Below, piece by piece: positions 61,400 to 64,000 of a DNA stretch of 64,000 nucleotides (positions are counted from its first letter, which is position 1; every line of letters begins with the position of its first letter). The notes beneath the pieces were generated by a model. It saw only the letters and a list, made by a program, of their open reading frames with translations, made no database searches and had not been told where the DNA came from. The DNA comes from Microbacterium sp. (lineage in GTDB: Bacteria; Actinomycetota; Actinomycetes; Actinomycetales; Microbacteriaceae). The DNA lies in NCBI GenBank assembly GCA_013823625.1, contig PNMM01000001.1, positions 682,001-746,000 of the forward strand. The letters run 5' to 3'. Both the position numbers and the translations under genes were made by a program.

Positions 61400-62935
61400 T
61401 TGTCCCGCATTCCCCCCGTGCTGCGACCCGAACACCCCGCACCCCGACCGCTCTCGGGGCTCATTGATGCCTTTTCGCTCGAGCATCACGGTGAGATCGA
61501 GGGCATCGAGCTCACCGGCATCACGCTCTCGACGGGTGATCTTCGACCCGGAGACCTCTTCGTCGGGCTCAAGGGCGCGCACCGGCACGGGGCCGAATTT
61601 GCCGGCGACGCCGTAGCGGCGGGTGCCGTCGCCGTTTTGACGGATGCCGCGGGCGCGACGCTTGCCGCAGGTGCCGGGGCACCCGTACTCGTGATCAATG
61701 ACCCCCGCTCGGCGCTGGGCGAGATTGCCGCGTGGGTCTACCGAACGCGCGAGGAGCCAGCGCTTATGGTCGGCGTCACGGGCACCAACGGCAAGACCTC
61801 CACGGCCTACTTGCTCGAGGGCATTCTCAAGCAGCTGGGCCACGTCACGGGGCTCAGTTCCACCGCCGAGCGGCACATTGGCGATCTCACCGTCGTGAGC
61901 CGCCTCACGACGCCCGAGGCCACCGAAATGCACGCACTCTTGGCGCGTATGCGCGAGGCAGGCGTGACGGCGATCGCCGTCGAGGTCAGCGCGCAGGCCC
62001 TCAGTCGGCACCGCGTCGACGGCTTGCTGTTCGACGTCGTGGGCTTTACTAACCTCACGCATGATCACCTCGACGACTACGCCGACATGTCCGAATACTT
62101 TGCCGCGAAAGTGCCTCTCTTCTTCGCCGACCGGGGCAAGCGCGGGGTCGTGTCGCTCGACTCGCCGTATGGGGCCCGGGTGGTGGATGCTGCGCGCATC
62201 CCCGTCGTCACGATCACCTCGCACGCCGACGTCGACGCCGACTGGCACGTCGCCATCACTGATGAGCACCCCGCGTACACGGGTTTTCGCCTGACAGGCC
62301 CGGAGGGCCAGTCGATCGAGTCGCGCGTACCGCTCATCGGTGGCCACATGGCCGCGAACGCTGGCCTTGCGATCGTGATGCTTGTCGAAGCGGGTATTGC
62401 GCTCCATGACATCGCCGCGGCCTTGGGCGACACGGGCATCACTGCTTACCTGCCCGGTCGCACCGAGCGCGTGTCGGGCGATCGTGGCCCGAGCGTGTAT
62501 GTCGACTTCGGGCACAGTGCCGATGCCTTTGAGCACACTCTCGCCGCCGTTCGACGCTTCACGCCAGGCCGCACCATCATGGTCTTCGGCGCTGATGGCG
62601 ACCGTGATGCGACGAAGCGCCACGAGATGGCGCGGGTTGCGGCCGAGGGCTGCGACGTGCTCGTCATCACCGATCACCACCCGCGGTTCGAAGACCCTGC
62701 GTCGATTCGCGCGACCCTTCTCGAGGGTGCGGCGCTCGCCTCGAACAAGCCCGAGATTCACGAGGTGAGCCCGCCCGAGCAGGCGATCCGCGTTGCGGTG
62801 GGTCTGGCGCGCGAGGGTGATTCGATCTTGTGGGCGGGCCCTGGCCACCAGGACTACCGCGATATCCGCGGCGTGCGCACCGAGTATTCGGCGCGCGACG
62901 AAGCGCGGGCTGCCTTGCGCGAAGCCGGGTGGTGA
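61400..62935 (+). CDS. murE: UDP-MurNAc-tripeptide synthetase MurE
   Basis: The ligase has 511 residues from TTG 61400, with GAGG 5 nt upstream; it is the only TTG start I assign. The P-loop GVTGTNGKTS (125-134, Lys132) and TTPEATEMHALL are typical of MurE. It adds the third stem-peptide residue to UDP-MurNAc-L-Ala-D-Glu. The amino-acid selector is DHHPRFED (425-432), differing from the DNPR of meso-diaminopimelate enzymes, so another diamino acid is likely. It is followed 4 nt later by the murF-like fragment. Confidence 0.93.
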   Translation: MSRIPPVLRPEHPAPRPLSGLIDAFSLEHHGEIEGIELTGITLSTGDLRPGDLFVGLKGAHRHGAEFAGDAVAAGAVAVLTDAAGATLAAGAGAPVLVINDPRSALGEIAAWVYRTREEPALMVGVTGTNGKTSTAYLLEGILKQLGHVTGLSSTAERHIGDLTVVSRLTTPEATEMHALLARMREAGVTAIAVEVSAQALSRHRVDGLLFDVVGFTNLTHDHLDDYADMSEYFAAKVPLFFADRGKRGVVSLDSPYGARVVDAARIPVVTITSHADVDADWHVAITDEHPAYTGFRLTGPEGQSIESRVPLIGGHMAANAGLAIVMLVEAGIALHDIAAALGDTGITAYLPGRTERVSGDRGPSVYVDFGHSADAFEHTLAAVRRFTPGRTIMVFGADGDRDATKRHEMARVAAEGCDVLVITDHHPRFEDPASIRATLLEGAALASNKPEIHEVSPPEQAIRVAVGLAREGDSILWAGPGHQDYRDIRGVRTEYSARDEARAALREAGW

Positions 62936-62939
62936 TCGC

Positions 62940-63596
62940 GTGAGTCTCTCTGCCCCCGTCATTGATGACGTGATGCATCGGCGAGAAGGGTCGATCGTGA
63001 CCGTGCGCGTCGACACACAAACGGTTGACCTCGCGCTCACTGCCGTGGGCACCGCGGCCGTTGACACCGCGGTCAGCCGGCTCGCTGAGTTGCTGGACGG
63101 GGGAGTGTCGCTGACCGACGCGGTCGACAGGGTAACGCGCGAGAGCGTCGACCTGCCGGGCCACACTTCACGGCACGTTCTGCCCAACGGAGCGCTCGTG
63201 CTCGATGACACCCAGGCCAGCACCGCCCTCGAGGTGCGCGCATCGTTGCGCGTACTCGCCGACCTGACGCGCCAGCACGGCCGCTCGATTGCGGTGCTCG
63301 GTGAGCTCGCGAGTGATCCGGCCGAGTGGTTCGACGATCACGATGCACTGGGCCGCATCATCGTGCGTCTCGATGTCTCACAACTGATCGTGATTGGCGA
63401 CGGCGCCCGGCACATCCACAACGCTGCGGGGCTGGAAGGCTCGTGGGACGGAGAGTCGATTCTGGTCGAGACCCTCGAGCAGGCATACGATGTCGTGCGT
63501 GCGCAGGTCGATGAGGGCGATGTGGTGCTCGTGAGCGCAGCATCCCGAACCCCCCTTTCTTCGCTCGTTGAGCGTCTACTGGAGGCAGATCGATGA
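62940..63596 (+). CDS. Truncated MurF-like protein (C-terminal half only)
   Basis: The product has 218 residues from GTG 62940, versus about 450-500 for MurF. Its sequence matches only the end of the central domain (residues about 15-75) and the Mur-ligase C-terminal domain (about 85-215): [34 protein letters not shown] and VVLVSAASR align with MurF LLLDDSYNAN, VMVVGDMAEL, RVLSVGKQSHAI and ILVKGSR. The UDP-binding N-terminal domain and the ATP P-loop are absent, and the Asn-Ala-Asn and Lys-Gly-Ser-Arg residues are changed. Neighbouring murE leaves no room for a lost 5' part. Ligase activity alone seems impossible. The frame is open and coupled to mraY by ATGA, so it looks maintained. Confidence 0.8.
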   Translation: MSLSAPVIDDVMHRREGSIVTVRVDTQTVDLALTAVGTAAVDTAVSRLAELLDGGVSLTDAVDRVTRESVDLPGHTSRHVLPNGALVLDDTQASTALEVRASLRVLADLTRQHGRSIAVLGELASDPAEWFDDHDALGRIIVRLDVSQLIVIGDGARHIHNAAGLEGSWDGESILVETLEQAYDVVRAQVDEGDVVLVSAASRTPLSSLVERLLEADR

Positions 63597-64000
63597 TCGC
63601 GCTGATGCTGGCCGGGGCGTTCTCGCTCGCCTTCACTCTGTTGCTCACGCCGCTCTTCATCCGGTTGTTCAACCGGCTCGAGTGGGGCCAGTTCATTCGC
63701 GACGATGGGCCCCAGTCGCACCACACGAAGCGCGGAACGCCCACGATGGGCGGCATCGTCTTCATTTTGGGCGCGGTTCTCGGCTACTTCTTCGGCCACA
63801 TCGTGAGTGGCGAGCCCGTCACGATGAGCGCCCTGCTCGTACTCGGGCTCATGGTTGGCCTGGGCCTCATCGGGTTTATCGATGACTTCACGAAGACCCG
63901 CAAGCAGCGAAGCCTTGGTCTCGGCGGCTGGGCAAAGATCGCGGGTCAAGCGGTTGTTGCCACGGTGTTTGCCGTGCTCGCCCTGTCGTTTCCCGACGAG
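63593..64000 (+). CDS. mraY: Phospho-MurNAc-pentapeptide translocase MraY, 5' part
   Basis: The gene starts at ATG 63593, overlapping the previous stop as ATGA, and is cut by the window end after 136 codons. The start [22 protein letters not shown] is the first membrane segment. [18 protein letters not shown] near 40 and [17 protein letters not shown] near 94 are the catalytic-site motifs of MraY. It transfers phospho-MurNAc-pentapeptide to undecaprenyl phosphate to form lipid I. Its substrate requires a working MurF. Confidence 0.94.
   Translation, partial: MIALMLAGAFSLAFTLLLTPLFIRLFNRLEWGQFIRDDGPQSHHTKRGTPTMGGIVFILGAVLGYFFGHIVSGEPVTMSALLVLGLMVGLGLIGFIDDFTKTRKQRSLGLGGWAKIAGQAVVATVFAVLALSFPDE

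Noticed and set aside
61400-62940. A missing N-terminal half of murF hidden by a frameshift upstream
   Set aside because: The whole interval is occupied by an intact murE of normal length, with only 4 nt to the murF-like GTG, so no MurF N-terminal sequence exists in any frame there.

Overview
The window is one continuous stretch of a high-GC (about two thirds G+C) actinobacterial chromosome, most likely Micrococcales and probably Microbacteriaceae. The pointers are an idsA / Rv2175c-like / pknL / class II aroG island leading into the dcw cell-wall cluster, a garA(odhI)-ftsR-merR block, many GTG starts, and short TANNNT -10 boxes placed 6-8 nt before the start codon (leaderless genes). I see no tRNA, rRNA, CRISPR array, insertion sequence, integrase or prophage gene. 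Genus cannot be fixed from the sequence alone.

Region 1 (1-11633) is the most accessory-looking part. A SpoIIE-type phosphatase and an RsbW-like kinase overlap a 1108-residue membrane protein, a polysaccharide pyruvyl transferase and a Wzx-like flippase. A strong promoter then leads into two glycosyltransferases. Next come an unusual HTH-REC fusion regulator and a PAS-GAF-PAS histidine kinase. I read this as a surface-glycan locus with its own partner-switching and phosphorelay control (inference).

Region 2 (11646-31456) carries a GNAT acetyltransferase, an orphan signal-peptide membrane protein, argG, a VanZ-RDD membrane protein, an ArsR-SRPBCC operon with a clear operator, an ECF42-type sigma factor with its DGPF/YCII partner, rlmN, a flotillin-like protein, an atypical GAPDH, a glutaryl-CoA-dehydrogenase-like enzyme, an EI24 membrane protein, an aldehyde dehydrogenase, a cupin, a spermidine-synthase-like protein, a GlcD-type oxidase, a nucleoside hydrolase and a membrane protein.

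Region 3 (31511-46532) holds a four-domain sulfur-carrier flavoprotein (CoA-disulfide-reductase, rhodanese, TusA and DsrE modules), ldh, an S4 protein, an SDR, an LRV-repeat protein, a DUF1295 protein, a CDP-alcohol phosphatidyltransferase, garA/odhI, ftsR, a second merR, two ParA/MinD-type ATPases flanking pyruvate carboxylase, and peptide deformylase.

Region 4 (46600-64000) holds an acyl-CoA synthetase, a ROK sugar kinase, a PlsC acyltransferase, aroG, the PASTA kinase pknL, a LysM wall protein, an Rv2175c homologue, a polyprenyl synthase and a DUF3040 protein. After a strong terminator comes the dcw cluster: mraZ with its boxes, rsmH, ftsL, ftsI, murE, a drastically shortened murF-like gene, and mraY cut by the window edge. 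The truncated murF between intact murE and mraY is the most surprising single observation. Other notable points are the leaderless architecture seen at more than a dozen genes and four convergent gene pairs whose stop codons share one CTAG.
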